This document shows, one piece after another, positions 1 through 12,310 of a stretch of DNA of 64,000 nt; positions within the stretch are counted from its first letter, which is position 1; each line of letters begins with the position of its first letter. Under the pieces are notes generated by a model, which did not search any database, had not been told where the DNA came from, and was given only the letters and a program-made list of their open reading frames with translations. A program made the translations under genes and the position numbers. The stretch is from Tulasnella sp. 424 (lineage: Eukaryota > Basidiomycota > Agaricomycetes > Cantharellales > Tulasnellaceae). Location: the NCBI GenBank assembly GCA_019633425.1, contig WSUB01000046.1, positions 1-64,000 of the forward strand, given 5' to 3'.

Positions 1-609
1 CTTGCTTAGTTATCACCTTTGAATTAGCTTCCAACGTATCGGGCCCGGCGTGCGAAGCATGACCCTACCGCAATAATTATGCAAACGTAAGCGGAAGGGT
101 GCGAGTTCAATTCGCATCAGGTGATCTTCGGGCTTCCACCGAGCCAAGCCCGGTCAGTGACTGTCAGTCTCATGAAAGCTTGTCCCTAGCCTTTGTTACC
201 TCCCAACCTCCCAACTCGCGTTGTCATGAAGCGAAAACGAGAGAAGTCGTAGTCCACCTTTAGCAAACTTCGAAGTGAGTTGGAGCGAGGTATCAAAATA
301 CTACAAATTCTGATATAAACTCGTCCCCAGCAAAATGATACGCCCCGGGCCCTCGTCTCTACCGCCCATATGATAAGGGCAAGTGTTAAGAATTTCGGAC
401 AATGTTTGGGCCCATGGTGGCCGAGAAATATATCACTTGTGTTTTTTCAGGTGCGTAGCATCAATAATAGTGACAAGGGTCCTGGGAGCTGCCCCGACCC
501 TCTCTAATTGGGCGGGGTCCGCCACCGAAGCCAACGATTTCGGGAATGACCGCTCTCCGCCCCTACGCGAGATGATTTTCAGGCTCATCATTCGTCCAAT
601 GTTCCCACC
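1..609. other. No gene recognised; upstream region of DUF6533 copy 1
   Basis: I see no reading frame with family resemblance or plausible splice structure here. Bases 12-18 and 118-124 are perfect 7-base complements, and a B-box-like stretch lies between them, but the arms needed for a tRNA do not form (see rejected items). The right end is the promoter side of the following DUF6533 copy. Confidence 0.5.
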
Positions 610-615
610 ATATAA
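610..615 (+). promoter_or_regulatory. TATA box of DUF6533 copy 1
   Basis: TATAAG lies 114 bases before the chosen ATG (729). TATATAA-type boxes sit at comparable distances upstream of copies 2, 4 and 5, which supports this as the core promoter rather than chance. Confidence 0.5.
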
Positions 616-728
616 GTAACGATGGATAAAGAGTTCTGATTGAGAGCATCGTTGTCTTCCTCACTCTCAGCCTCCTCCGTGTCAGGTTGTCGCTCGCAGT
701 ATTTGGAGCCGCGGCTCGCCATCGACCC

Positions 729-2518
729 ATGGAATCAGCTCACCTAAGTGATGCTATTGGGCAGCTCTCATACCTACAGACATACTACTGGCTAGCTGGT
801 AAGACGACTCAGCAACAACCAAAAGGGCTCAACTTAACCGACACATCTCTCGGGTTTTGCCGTAGCGGGAGGGGCCACTCTACTGATCTACGACTGGCTT
901 CTCTGTTTGGATCGAGAGGTCCAATACATCTGGAGGGCTCGATGGTCACTTGCCAAGGTTTGGTTCATTTGTCACCGGTATGCCATGATGGCACTAGTCG
1001 TTGCGATAGTCTATGGTACGGCCAAAAGCATTTCCTCGCCGTGTCTGTTGCTCATCTGAGCCTGCCCATGCGCCAGCACGCGAATATCCCCTCTTTTGCT
1101 TATATTTAACTCTTGTTGCCTAGGTTCGTGAAGAGCTCGACTGGGCCGTCGTCTCCCGAGGTGAGCAAATATCTAGTACAGAGAGGGTTCCCAAGGTTGC
1201 ATCTATGTGCCTGATTTGGCTTACTCTCCCGCTTGTAGTGGTGTAGATCGTGGGACCGTGTCAATTCCATAGGAGGTGCCGTCATCGCTACTGCGATTCA
1301 AGGTACTCTATTTGGAAGTCCCTTGACGGCTTAGTGGGGCTAATGGCACTGGAATTCCCCTTCTCCATGTACCATCAGGGACTTTCGTTCTTCGTGTTTG
1401 TGCGCTGTATGATAAATCTCCATACATAATCGCTTTTCTTGGCGCTACCTATCTGGTGAGTCGTATATCTGTATCTCTTCCGCTTGTCTTTCGTGCCATC
1501 TTGGCTTCGCCTGAACTCCGATTTCCCGGGCCCGTAGGCTTGCAACGCAGTTATGGTCGCCTCAATCTCCAAAGTTTTGAAGACATTGGATTATTTCCCC
1601 AACCCCTTTACGTCTTATCATGTTTGTGTTCGCGCTTGCAATGATTGCATCCGCTGGGCCGGCACTTCCTACGTCCCTTTGGTAGTCATCGATGTAGGTA
1701 TGTGCTCAGTCATTGATTTTTACTCCACTAGTCTCCCTCTTATCAGACTGATTACAGACCCATTCCCACTGTAGTTATACTCCCTTTGACCGTTCGACAG
1801 TCATTCGTCACGAGTGAGCCGGCTCACTTCGCTGTTTTTGTTTGTTTGTTTTTTTTTTCCGGTGTCAGTCCTAACTGCGTCTTCCCCCTGCGCTTTGAAA
1901 GGATCGCAACGAAGAGCGGCGCCGGTTCTTGTTACGTTCTTCCGAGATGGAATAGCGTATTTTACAGTTTCATTCGTGGCTGCTCTTGTGCACATTCTGT
2001 TCTTACTCTTCGCACCGGGGTTGATGAAGATGTGGATGATCAAGTACGCACCTTGGTTTTCGTTGCCCTTTCTGCTTTTTTCGCTAACCGCGCCTTTGCT
2101 CCCACCCGGATGCATCCACCGACGCAGCTACATGCGTCCAGTGCTCAGCTCTATGGCCACTCGCCTCCTCCTGAACCTTCGCGAGCAAGTCTCCCGAACT
2201 GCCCACTACTCAACCGAACCACCCACAACTACGAACGAGAACAGCACAAACGTACTTTCGACCGTTGAATTCGCTTCTGCTACTAGAGCAAAAGACGAGG
2301 AAAGCGTTGCGTACGATGTGAATGGTGGTGTCGCGAGCTCCGACGACGGAAGTCGACCTGGAGGCCATGGTGATGAGGGACGTGGCTTCGAGTTGAAAGC
2401 TTTGAGGGATGCTGATATTGAGGAATTGAGGAGCGGTTCGGGATGGGTGGAATCGGAAGCACGGTTGACTGTTCCAAGCAGAAGACTCCACGGACCAACC
2501 AACGTAGACGCTGTATAA
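729..2518 (+). pseudogene. DUF6533 membrane protein, copy 1, frameshifted in exon 3
   Basis: Predicted exons are 729-798, 866-1015, 1124-1160, 1239-1302, 1379-1455, 1538-1697 and 1902-2518. Exon 2 carries the DUF6533 signature (YDWLLCLDREVQYIW, then RWSLAKVWFICHRYAMM). Exon 7 carries the last membrane span and a polar C-terminal tail. Exons 1, 2, 4, 5 and 6 match the other copies in length and phase, but exon 3 is 37 bases instead of 38, which puts TGA in frame two codons later. The exon sum is 1175; one more base would give 1176, exactly the length of intact copy 2. The family is a fungal multi-spanning membrane protein of unknown function. The lesion suggests a recent pseudogene; a sequencing error or an unusual splice choice could also explain it. 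Confidence 0.7.
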
Positions 2519-3495
2519 GTACATTATTTCGTCCCGGCTTATTCTGTTCATCCGTCTCTGCTAGGGAGGTTTATCGTTTTCGCTCGTATGTATTGTATCG
2601 GATTGTGGTTATTTAACCTGGGTGCAAGGTGCCTCTTGACATATGCATGCATGGCTCTCGTTACTCTTTTTTGGGCCAAACTCGTTTATATTAGTTTTAT
2701 TTTCGCATCCAAAAACCGTGATGGGGGTCCTAATATGAGTGACAGAAATGACATGGGTGTGCAATGGATGTTGGCGAGAAATAGGTGCCAAGGAGATCGC
2801 TGTTTTGAACGGGCTTTATTTTTGTCGACACGCTGGGATCGCCTTTGCAAGAGCGGTGTTGATGAAATCCCCTGCTCTGAGACAAACGGAGCCAATATAT
2901 ACCAATTATAAGCCCTTTGTAGTTCGCCGCCCGTCGCAGTCTTAAGCAATGTCACGTTGTCCCCAGGAGAATCGGCGTGGTCCCCGAAACGTTACCCCTC
3001 GACGGAGACTTTATATCGTCCACGTTCCCGCTGTCCACCACGGAATCGCCACAGACCTTGAATCCTTTGATCACAAGAGGAAGATCTCGGACACCTTAGA
3101 TGCCTAGCGCGAGCTTTGTGTCTCATGGTACCCAAGGCAGTTGCTGGATCCGTCCAACCCAATGCGAGTTCAGATTGTCCATTGAACGGACAACATCCTC
3201 GTCTTCCGTGGTTAAAGGGTCATGTGCCGCCGAGTCGGCATGCAAGGCCTGGCCGAGCGACCGGGAGGGCTATTTTCATCAAGGGCGATTGATCATGATG
3301 GCTACCAAATTCAATGCATGATGAGAATCGTCCTGCCGCAAGTGATGAAGTCTTTCAAGACCGACTCTGGTTCGCTTCTACAGCAGGTTAATCATTTCGA
3401 CGTTGCGAGAGTTACTTGGCACGGGACAACTCTTTCAGGGACCAACGCCACCATCAACGCCACGTCAGCCTTTTCCCAATTAAGTCCCGCTCCGC
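2519..3495. other. Intergenic DNA between DUF6533 copies 1 and 2
   Basis: This holds the 3' flank of copy 1 and the upstream region of copy 2. Short open frames occur on both strands, but none has a recognisable domain or splice pattern. I see no clear transposon ends. Confidence 0.4.
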
Positions 3496-3503
3496 TATAT
3501 AAG
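3496..3503 (+). promoter_or_regulatory. TATA box of DUF6533 copy 2
   Basis: TATATAAG lies 130 bases upstream of the ATG at 3626. The leader in between, with a CT-rich stretch and GCGGCTCGCCATC just before the start, resembles the leaders of copies 1, 4 and 5. Confidence 0.55.
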
Positions 3504-3625
3504 TCTCAATTGATGAGGAATCCCAACTGGGATTGTCGCTTTTCTCTCACTCTCCCATTCCCTCCGCTTGTTGCTGTTCGACTCGACGCTCAATCGACGC
3601 GCAGGCTGCGGCTCGCCATCAACCC

Positions 3626-5342
3626 ATGACGTCGGCTCCTGACCTAAGTGGTGCCATTGATCAGCTGTTATATCAACAGTCGGGCTACTGGTTAGCGGGT
3701 AAGACGACCGGCTATGGCAAAAAAAGAAGGCTCAACCCGACTTACACATCTCTCCGCTTTTGTCCGTAGTGGGAGGGGCTACTCTACTGACTTACGACTG
3801 GATTCTCTGCTTAGATCGAGAAGTTCAGTACATTTGCAAGGCTCGATGGTCGCTTGCCAAAGTTTGGTTTATTTGTCATCGATATGCTATGATGGCACTA
3901 GCTGTCGCAATGGCCTATGGTACGGCCAAAGTCATTTCCTCGCTAGTCCTTGTTCTCTTGTGCCCATATTTAACCCTTGTTGATTAGGTTCTGTGAAAAC
4001 TTCAAGTGGGGCGTCGTCTCCCGAGGTGAGCGAACACGGAGAGCTGTCAAGGTTGAGCGGACGTGCGCGACATAGCTAACACTCGGCCCCGGCTGTAGTG
4101 GTGTAAAGCATGGGACCGTGTCAGCTTTGCAGGAACTATCGCGATAGTTGCTGCTATGCAAGGTACTCTATCGAGGAGGCTTCCTCCGACAGAGCGGGAA
4201 CTAATGACATTGGAATTTCCCCCTTGCGATGTACAATCAGGGACTTTTGCTCTTCGTGTTTGCGCACTGTATCACAACTACCCGTATATTATCGCTTTTA
4301 TTGGCGCTACCTATCTCGTAAGTTGTATACACTGTCTCTTTTCCGCTTGTCTGGGATTCACGTGGACTGTGCCTTCCCGGACACCTAGGCTTGCACCGTA
4401 GCTATGCTAGTCTTGGCCCTCAAACTCCAGAAGACGCTGAGTTATTTCCCCAACCCATTTACATCTCACTATTTCTGTGTTCGCACCTGCAATGACTGCA
4501 TACGTTGGAGCGCCGCTCTCTACGTCCCGGTGCTAGTGATCGACATAGGTGGGTGCTCGAGATATGGTCTTGGCCCTCCACCGGGATCTCTCTTGCTCCG
4601 TGACTAAATACAAACCAAATAATATCGCAGTTCTACTCGCTTTGACTGTTCGACAGTCATTCGTTGCAAGTAAGTCGGCTCACTATTCAGATCCTTTTTC
4701 CTAAGGCGTCTTCCCTCGACTTTGACAGGAACCCAACGAAAAATAGCGCCGATTCTTACTACATTCTTCCAAGACGGAATAAAATACTTTACGGTTGCAT
4801 TCGCAACCGGTCTCGCACACACCCTGTTCTTAGTGTTCGGAAAGGGGCCGATGAGAATGTGGATGATCCAGTACGTACGCGCCTTGGTTTTCGCCGAACC
4901 TCCCTCTTTTGCTCGCCCTATGCTGATACCATCGCTCCCGCTCGGGCCTACTCGCCGACGCAGCTATGCACGTCCATTGCTCAGCTCCATGGCCACTCGT
5001 CTCCTCCTGAACCTCCACGAGCAAGTTTCCCGAACCTCTCACTACTCCACCGGCCCTCACGAGAATGGCACAAATGCACTTTCTACCGTCGAGTTTGCTC
5101 ATCTTGCGGGAGCAAAAGACGCTGAAAACGCCACCCATAATGCAAATCATGCTGGGTCAGCTACCAATGACAAAGGTCGAACCAGAGGCGGTGGCTTAGA
5201 GGGGGGTGGCTTAGAGTTGAAAGCCATCGGGGAAGCTGATAGGGACGAATTAGGAAGGGGTCCAGGATGGGTAGAGTCGGAGGGGAGGTTAGCTGTTCCA
5301 GAAAGGGGACAATGCGGACCAACCAACGTGGACCCTGGATAA
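3626..5342 (+). CDS. DUF6533 multi-spanning membrane protein, copy 2 (intact)
   Basis: Seven exons (3626-3698, 3770-3919, 3988-4025, 4099-4162, 4241-4317, 4389-4548, 4729-5342) sum to 1176 bases and encode 391 residues without an internal stop. The DUF6533 motif lies at about residues 25-70 (LLTYDWILCLDREVQYIC, then RWSLAKVWFICHRYAMM). Hydrophobic segments follow in exons 4, 5, 6 and at the start of exon 7, where FFQDGIKYFTVAFATGLAHT is the family's last span; about six or seven spans in all. The C-terminal 150 residues are polar and Gly/Glu-rich, probably cytosolic. Function is unknown in this family; the topology is receptor-like, but nothing here shows signalling. The start was chosen because the same Met begins every copy after a conserved leader. 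Acceptors and phases agree across all five long copies. Confidence 0.82.
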
Positions 5343-5938
5343 GTGCAAATGGAAATGCGCTTTATTCGGTGGTGAACGACCGAGGGCATCACTCATATTT
5401 CATTCCAGCTCATTTCACTCGTTAATCTCTGCAAGGCGATGTTATTGTTATTGCTAGTAAAATATTGTATCAACTTGCGATTTGTTATTGATCTGGGTTC
5501 ACTTGCAAGCTGCCTGAGGGTGGCACGTTTGCCCGTGACATATAACGCATGACTCTATTCGCTCAGTTGAGGCTTGAGGTTGTCCCTCAAAATGTGCCAG
5601 TGACTTTGCAGCGATATCGATGAAAGGAAGCTAATTTGGCAAGGCTACTTCACAGCCAATGAACACGAACCGGCCATGTGTGTTTGGTGGTTTGATCTCA
5701 CGGCATCCCCTCGCGCGAGCTCTATTCTAGTGTTCCCGATGACGCCCCTCACCCAGAGTTGTCTCTAAAACCTTTCCCTCCTATCTTCCCGACTTATACT
5801 CGGGGGTTCAATCATTCTAAAAGCTCCAAAAGCGATTGAATCTCGTGAGTAGTCTTCTGTCTGAGCTTCAGGTCCTGGAGGTCTGAAATCAAACTAGCGC
5901 TCGCAGCAGTCCCCAGCTGATACGGTTACAAGATTCCA
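5343..5938. other. Intergenic DNA between DUF6533 copy 2 and an F-box gene
   Basis: The 3' flank of copy 2 and the probable promoter and leader of the F-box gene. I recognise no gene, repeat or element end here. Confidence 0.4.
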
Positions 5939-7730
5939 ATGAAAGGGCATATTGCAAAAGTAACAGCTGCCATTTGCTTGCTAAAGAAGGCCGTCGGCAA
6001 GCAGCGCCCAAAGTGAGTTGGCTAGCTACGGTTATGTCCATACTGAGTTATCCGGATTGCCTGACTTGGGTTAACTGATCCACTTGCACCGATCTAGGCT
6101 AACTCCACTATTACCCAAACCAAACGCTAAAGGAGATGCAATTATATCTACCTGTGGTACAATCGTACATGCCGCTCGGAACCGAGTCTCGACCAACCGG
6201 ACAAAACGGAACGTTGGTCTCCCAATCCACAAACTCCCCCCCGAGCTACTCGTCTATATCTTCCACGAAGCTCTCCGAAGCTTACCCAACACCACACCAC
6301 CTTCAAAAGCACTCCGAGACTTGCGATTGGTCGCAGTCTACTGGTCCCAAGTCATCGAAGGGGCAGCCAGCCTTTGGTGTGTCACATCATGCCTTGATCC
6401 CGGAAAGGCTGTGACGATGGCCTTGCACAAGTCGCGAGGCTCGATGTTGCACGTCTCATGCGTCTGCTCGGAAAAGTTGGAACGGTACGATTATGCTGCG
6501 AAAGTCGTACCTTTTGCGAAGAGATGGAAGTCGTTGACGGTTAGCGTGAGGAGTAAAGCGACGGCGATGAAGTATCTAGCGGCGAAGGCACCGAACCTCC
6601 GGGACCTCTCGGTGACCTGCACGTACACGCCGGGTGGTACCATTGATAGGACACTGTTCGAGATGGCAGCGCCCAAACTACGGACCTTGGAGCTCTCAAG
6701 GTGTCCTCTACCCTGGGCGTCGGTGGGGTTATCTGGATTGCAGTCGTTAGTCATCCAGCACGTTCGGGATGGCTCGCCCAGCGTTCAAATGGTGGTATTC
6801 GTCTTAGAATGCTCCCCCGCCATCGAAACCCTTAAAATCAACAACTGTACTATTCAAGCGGACGACTCCACGCTGACGAAGAAACGGCGGCCGGTGGCTC
6901 TCCATTCGCTGCGGAGTCTGCAGATCAAAGACATCGGCGCTCAAGCGGTCAGCCAATTACTGGATTCCATTATCTATAGGGACGACACTACATTGGAGCT
7001 CGACGTTGGATACACCGAGGAGTGGAGCACGACGGTTTTGGAACATGCAGAACGGCAAATCGCTCGTACGCAGGATTACGAGGCCGAACATATCTTTTGC
7101 GTGGAAGTGTCGTCGTATGCCCTCAAATTTACGTTTGCGGACAAGCGGGTGGTGATCAACCTGACCGATGACCACCAGGGTTGGAAGAACGATGCGGAGA
7201 GGATGCAAGTCCTGCAATTCGTCCTGAATCATTACTTCAGGCCAGCGCTGGACGGATTCAGCCCTTGGTTCCAGTACTACTCTTCCGCGAGCTCAACCGA
7301 AAGGCTCCATAAAGAGCTCCTGATCTGCCACCAGGCGTTACCAGACATCCGGGTTCTGGTAACCACGTACAAGCACATCCAGCGGATCGTCCAATTCCTC
7401 ACCTGCCCCACATTGACGGACGATGAAATTATCTGGCTCTTCCCGAGTATGCTGTACGTCTGGGTGGTCGACCCAGATACCTCGGATGGGTTAGAGTGTC
7501 TGGTCACTCTTGCAGAGACAAGGCTGGCAAATGGGTTCACCCGGCCACTTCACCAGCTGCGGGTGGACGGCGCGGAGATTGCCCAGAAGAAGCTTAATCT
7601 CTTGAGAGAGCTTATACCGTACGTGTCGGTGGTTGGAACTATAACCCAGGTGGGTGACGCTCGGTGTTGTGGCACGAGCAGTTATTCTGACGGAGTTGTG
7701 GGTAGGATGAAGAGAAGGAGAAAACTGTAA
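5939..7730 (+). CDS. F-box protein with LRR-like C-terminal region
   Basis: Two exons (5939-6012, 6098-7730) give 568 residues. The second exon's frame has no ATG of its own near its start; the 74-base first exon, with GTGAGT donor, CTAACT-like branch site and TCTAG acceptor, restores a start in phase. The F-box is at about residues 70-120 (LPPELLVYIF, then LRLVAVYWSQVI and a Trp), the motif that docks on Skp1 in SCF ubiquitin ligases. The remaining 440 residues contain regular Leu-rich stretches such as LRTLELSRCPLP and LRSLQIKDIG, typical of fungal F-box/LRR substrate adaptors. The substrate cannot be inferred. It is not closely related to the F-box array at 45-59 kb, which has a different architecture. 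A further non-coding 5' exon is possible. Confidence 0.78.
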
Positions 7731-8223
7731 AAAAATCGGATAAAAGGCCTTGAGGTGTTCCTTAAAATTTCGGCGAGAACCCCATTCATTGTACCCGTTG
7801 TTGTGTTTGATTCCCTCGTGTACCTTCTGTGGCCTTCCCGTGTCGTCGGTGGGAGTCTGCGTTCGGATCTTCTTCTTGCCATGCGTTCTCGCGTTCTCTA
7901 GAGTGTATATGGGATCTATTTTTATGCCGAATTCATGATCAAATGTTCAAAGTGTTTTTCTTCAAAGCTTCGCGGCATGTGAACGGTCCGGATGAAAGGA
8001 GGGACGGTGGTAATTTACATTGGATAGAAGGAGGGACGAAGGTTCATTGGCGGCGGAGATAACGGAGGAAAGCCCGAAGGGTCAAACTTCCGACGGCCTC
8101 GAGTCTCTCGTCCAGTCCTACCACCACGTCCTCTTCCGCATCCCTCTCCACCAACTCCCCCTGCTCACGTCCCCCCCTCCCTCTCTCCGTTCTCCCTCAG
8201 TCCCGAACCCCTTATCCTCCATC
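7731..8223. other. Intergenic region; promoter side of the KH gene
   Basis: 3' flank of the F-box gene followed by a pyrimidine-rich stretch (about 8105-8215) directly before the KH-protein ATG. CT-rich leaders of this kind are common in highly expressed fungal genes. No TATA box is evident. Confidence 0.45.
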
Positions 8224-9453
8224 ATGGCCGCCTCTCCCACTCAAGGTAAGTTTATTGCGCTTTGGACTGCCGAACAAGGCTAGTGGCTCATTTAGCTCAT
8301 TTACCTCCTTCGCCCACATTGAAATCTGCCCCGCACGCCACACACCAGAGTCTGGCGATCACTCCCCTCGCCAGGCCTCTCCCTCTGCAGGCCAGGGCCT
8401 CCCCGCTGACGGACTTACCATCCGCAGTCTCGTCACGACCAGGGAAGCCGGTATCATCATTGGCAAGCAGGGTAAAAACGTCGCCGAGCTCCGCGAGCAG
8501 ACTGGCGTCAAAGCAGGTGTCTCCAAAGTGGTCGCTGGCGTCCATGAGCGGGTTCTCAGTGTAACTGGTACCGTTGAAGGTGTTGCCAAGGTACGCCCGT
8601 TGAATATATTTTGGAATTTATGCTGCGAATTATATTTCGGGATGACTAACCCCTGACTTTACCCCATAATTAGGCCTACGGCATCATCGTCGCTCAACTC
8701 CTCACTTCCACTGGTCCTAATTCTCCAACTATGGCCGTCGCACCTGTCCCTACGCATACCTCTCTCCGTCTCCTGATCTCTCATAACCTCATGGGCACGA
8801 TCATCGGTCGCAACGGAGCCAAGATCAAGGCCATCCAGGATGCCTCCGGCGCCCGCATGATTGCTGCCAAGGAGATGCTCCCGCAGTCCACCGAACGTGT
8901 CGTCGAAATCCAGGGTACTGCGGAAGGTATTGCTCAAGCCGTCGAAGACATCGGTCGTTGTCTCTTGGAAGACTGGGAACGCGGTCTCGGAACCGTCCTG
9001 TACCACCCTACTCCGGAGAACGAGCAACGCATGACCAATACCAACCGTCGCGCACCTTTCGGAACCCACGAACGCCGCGATCGTCGTCCGACTGATGGTG
9101 CGGATCATCCAGCAGACAGTGGTCGACGTGGAAGTGTAGTCTCCCCCACCAACGGCGCTGCTTCTCCTCCACCCACCGGTAACCCGGCCAACCTCCGCAC
9201 TCAAAACATTAGTATCCCCTCCGACATGGTTGGTTGCATTATCGGCAAGTCTGGAAGCAAGATTACCGAGATTCGTCGTCTGTCCGGATGCAAGATCAGC
9301 ATCGCCAAGACCCCCCATGATGAGACCGGCGAGCGGATGTTCACTATCGTCGGAACTCCTGAAGCCAACGAGAAGGCTTTGTTCCTGCTTTACAATCAGT
9401 TGGAGAGTGAGAAGGAGAGGAGGGTTGGAAGGGGTGATTCTGAGGAGCAATAG
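8224..9453 (+). CDS. Triple-KH-domain RNA-binding protein (PCBP/Rnc1-like)
   Basis: Three exons (8224-8245, 8349-8590, 8674-9453) sum to 1044 bases, 347 residues. KH1 spans about residues 31-95 with the RNA-binding loop GKQG near 46-49, KH2 about 115-180 with GRNG, and KH3 about 262-330 with GKSG. A polar Arg/Pro-rich linker separates KH2 and KH3. Three KH domains with a long linker before the third is the layout of poly(C)-binding proteins and of fungal Hek2/Pbp2/Rnc1, which bind single-stranded RNA and control mRNA stability, localisation or translation. The first exon encodes only seven residues plus one base; GTAAGT donors and phases agree. All three GxxG loops are intact, so RNA binding is expected; the target RNAs cannot be read from sequence. 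Confidence 0.85.
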
Positions 9454-10477
9454 GCTCTTTATAACCGCTCTCGTCCTGCTCTAACGTCCCTTGGCAAGGT
9501 CTTAAGTGACCTCGCTACAGTCTTCAGCTTGATCTTGACCCGTCGTATTCCCCCTTTACCTCTCTCCCTCCCGTCCCCGTTGTCCCGTCCCCTCCTCGTA
9601 CTCGTGCTTCTGATCGTCATATTAGCACAATGTTCTTGATGTCATCCCCGTTGTCAACGATTTTATGCCGTGTTTGCACGCCGGACCTTTCCTTCGTGCC
9701 GAAAAGGCCATCCAAGTGAGATTATGCGCCCTTGAGCATGGGCTCGGCGATGTTGTTCCGTCGGGTAAAGTACCGAGTACGGAAGGCAGTACAAGAGTCA
9801 TGGATTCTGGAAGCTAAAAGGATCATCCATGACCCGACAAAGTCAACAATTGCAATGAGCGGTGTCCGAGTATACGGAGGCCGCCGTAGAGATCTGAGCC
9901 GTGCCGTGCGGGAGCCACTAAAACGGATCCGGAACGGCGTTAACGGGTTATAGCGGTTTGGGTTTCTTGCTGTTCAACCTCCAACTCGCTTGGTCCGCAA
10001 AAGTCGATATGGCTCGAATGGCATTTGGCAGCTATTTCAGCACATCGATGGACCAGGAATAACGCCGGAGATGTTGGATCATTGTCCCGGGAGTCCCCGA
10101 GGAGCTCAGGACCGTAGAGGGTGTCGAGGCAGAAATTGCCGCAGAATCCTGTGTCCTGGGCTCAAAGTGGACAGGAGCGCGGTCCGGAATACTCTAAATA
10201 AAGCTGAATAATGACATATTGGAACTCTTTTGAGGCAAGTAAGCGGCAATCTACGGCTGGCAGGCATGTCGGATTTCACGAGATGCTTCTCCGTCCATAG
10301 AGTCTGTCAAATACAGGTCAGGGTCGCTTCTTAATTAAGCAGTTTGGTAGATTCGCGTTTTTATTCGGACGGCAATGGAGCGCGAGGACAGCTGATTTAT
10401 GGTGCGTCGTCAAAGCGCAGAGTGTTCGATTTCAAGAGCGAGTTCGTAAGCTGTAGTTCAGGGGCCACTGCAACCCT
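9454..10477. other. Gene-free stretch between the KH gene and DUF6533 copy 3
   Basis: The first 200 bases are the CT-rich 3' flank of the KH gene. The rest contains only short unrelated open frames. I found no terminal repeats or duplications relating it to the neighbouring DUF6533 units. Confidence 0.4.
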
Positions 10478-10601
10478 TGAATCTAGGCCAACTAATCGCA
10501 ATATGATTACATATTTTACATGCAATAACAATAAACTTTCCAAGCTAGGACAGATGAACAAACAGAACGAGTTGCTATGAAATAATGTCCTTGTTCATCC
10601 C
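10478..10601 (-). repeat. Duplicated 3' flank of DUF6533 units (unit 3)
   Basis: A block just beyond the stop codon, containing ATATTTTACATGCAATAA and AAATAATGTCCTTGTTC, recurs at 15358-15531, 18600-18736 plus 19100-19215, and 21650-21790. It shows that the minus-strand DUF6533 copies were duplicated together with their downstream DNA. Confidence 0.75.
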
Positions 10602-12291
10602 TTATCCAGGGTCCATTTTAGTTGGTCCCCTTCTCGAATTCTCCCTACCAGTCTCCCCGGGGCCTTTTAACTCGAAGTGACTTCCTTCATCATAACGACC
10701 TCCCATTCGACTTTTCGGACCGGTACTCGGCCCACCAACACTGATATCGTACGTGACGCTTTCAACGTCTTTTGCTCCGGGAAGAGAGGCGAACCGGACC
10801 GTTGAAAGTGCGTTTGTGTGGATCTCGTTCATCGTTGTGGGTGGGTCGGTGGGGTAGTGGGCAGTTCGGGAGACTTGCTCATGGAGGTTAAGGAGGAGAC
10901 GGGTGGCCGTAGAGCTGAGCAATGGACGTAGGAAGCTGTGTCGGTGAGTACGTCCGAGCAGGAGCAGAGGTGTGGTCAGCAGAGAGACTAAAGGGGGAAC
11001 ATTTGACGAAAACCAAGGCACATACTTCATCATCCAGGAAGTCATCATCCCGTCCCCGACGACTAAGAACAGAATGTGCACGAGAGTAGCCGCGAATGCA
11101 ACTACAAAATACGTTATCCCGTCTTGGAAGAGTGTAACAAGAATCGGCGCCGCTTTTCGTTGCGATCCTGTCAAAGCCGCGGGAGGCAAGACGCGGTTAG
11201 GACTGACAGGGGATAAATTGGGCAAGTAAGCCGGCTTACTAGCGACAAAGGACTGTCGAATGGTCAGAGCGAATATGACTACGATGGAATTTGGGTCATA
11301 ATTAGTCTGGTAAAAAGTGGGAGACCGCTGATGGGGAAATATGGATGTTTGAGTACCTACCTGTGTCGATCACTATTAAAGGGACATAGACAGGGGCTCC
11401 CCAGCGGGTGCAGTTGTCGCAAGTGCGAACGCAGGCATAGTAAGATGTAAACGGGCTGGGAGAATAATGCACTGCTTTCAGAAGTTTGGAGACCAAGACT
11501 AGCATAGTTGCGTTGCAAGCCTAAGTGTCCGGGAAGTCACAGCTCAAGTGAGGCCTAGATGGCGCGGGAGACAAGCGGAAGAGAGACAGGGTATACAACT
11601 TACGAGATAGGTAGTGCCAATAAAAGCGATAATATGCGGAGATTGACGATATAGCGCACAAACACGAAGAACCAAAGTTCCTGATCGTACATGTTGAAAG
11701 GGAAAATTCCCTTGTCATTAGTTCTCGCTAGGCCGCTGGTAAACTCCTCGATAATAAAGTACCTTGCATAGCAGCAATGGTGGCGAGAGTTCCTATATAA
11801 ATGGAATGGTCCCACAATTTACACCACTGCAATCGGGAGTGTAAGCCAGATCACGCACATCCAAACGACGTTGATAGCCCTCTGTGTTCGCTCACCTCCG
11901 GAGACGACGGCTCACTTGAGCTTTTCACAGAGCCTATGCATCAAGGATTAAGCATGAACGCGGAAGAGGATGAGGACAGCGAGAAAAGATTTTAGCCATA
12001 CCGTAGAGCATGACGACGACTAGTGCCATCATGGCATACCGGTGACAAATGAACCAAACTTTAGCAAACGACCATCGAGAGTTCCAGATGTACTGGACTT
12101 CTCGATCTAGACATAGAAGCCAGTCGTAGATCAGTAGAGTCGCCCCTCCGGCTATGGAGCAACCCGAGAGATGTGTTAGTCGAGTTGAGCCCTTTTTGCC
12201 ATAGCTGGGTCGTCTTACCCGCCAACCAATATCCTATTTGTAGGTATAAAAGCTCCTCGATAGTCTCGCTTGGGTCAGAAATGGACTCCAT
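10602..12291 (-). CDS. DUF6533 multi-spanning membrane protein, copy 3 (coding frame intact)
   Basis: Seven exons on the minus strand (12291-12219, 12151-12002, 11933-11896, 11826-11763, 11680-11604, 11520-11361, 11167-10602) sum to 1128 bases, 375 residues with no stop. Exon lengths 73, 150, 38, 64, 77 and 160 are identical to copies 2, 4 and 5. The DUF6533 motif is in exon 2 (IYDWLLCLDREVQYIW). The last span in exon 7 reads GITYFVVAFAATLVHILFLV. The coding region is sound, but its leader is interrupted 19 bases before the ATG by a solo LTR, and the leader segment beyond it is reversed. The usual TATA and leader arrangement is therefore lost, and the gene may be silent or driven by the LTR. 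Confidence 0.78.
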
Positions 12292-12310
12292 TCGTTGATG
12301 GCGAGCCGCG

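Noticed and set aside
12..124. tRNA-like fold
   Set aside because: The ends pair perfectly over 7 bases and AGTTCAATTCG resembles a B box, but the T stem mispairs when the loop is set in the standard register. No A box or D arm fits, and no anticodon arm with a proper loop can be drawn.
6084..7730. F-box gene starting at 6084
   Set aside because: The codon there is TTG and lies in the intron; the 5939-6012 exon gives an ATG and matching phase.
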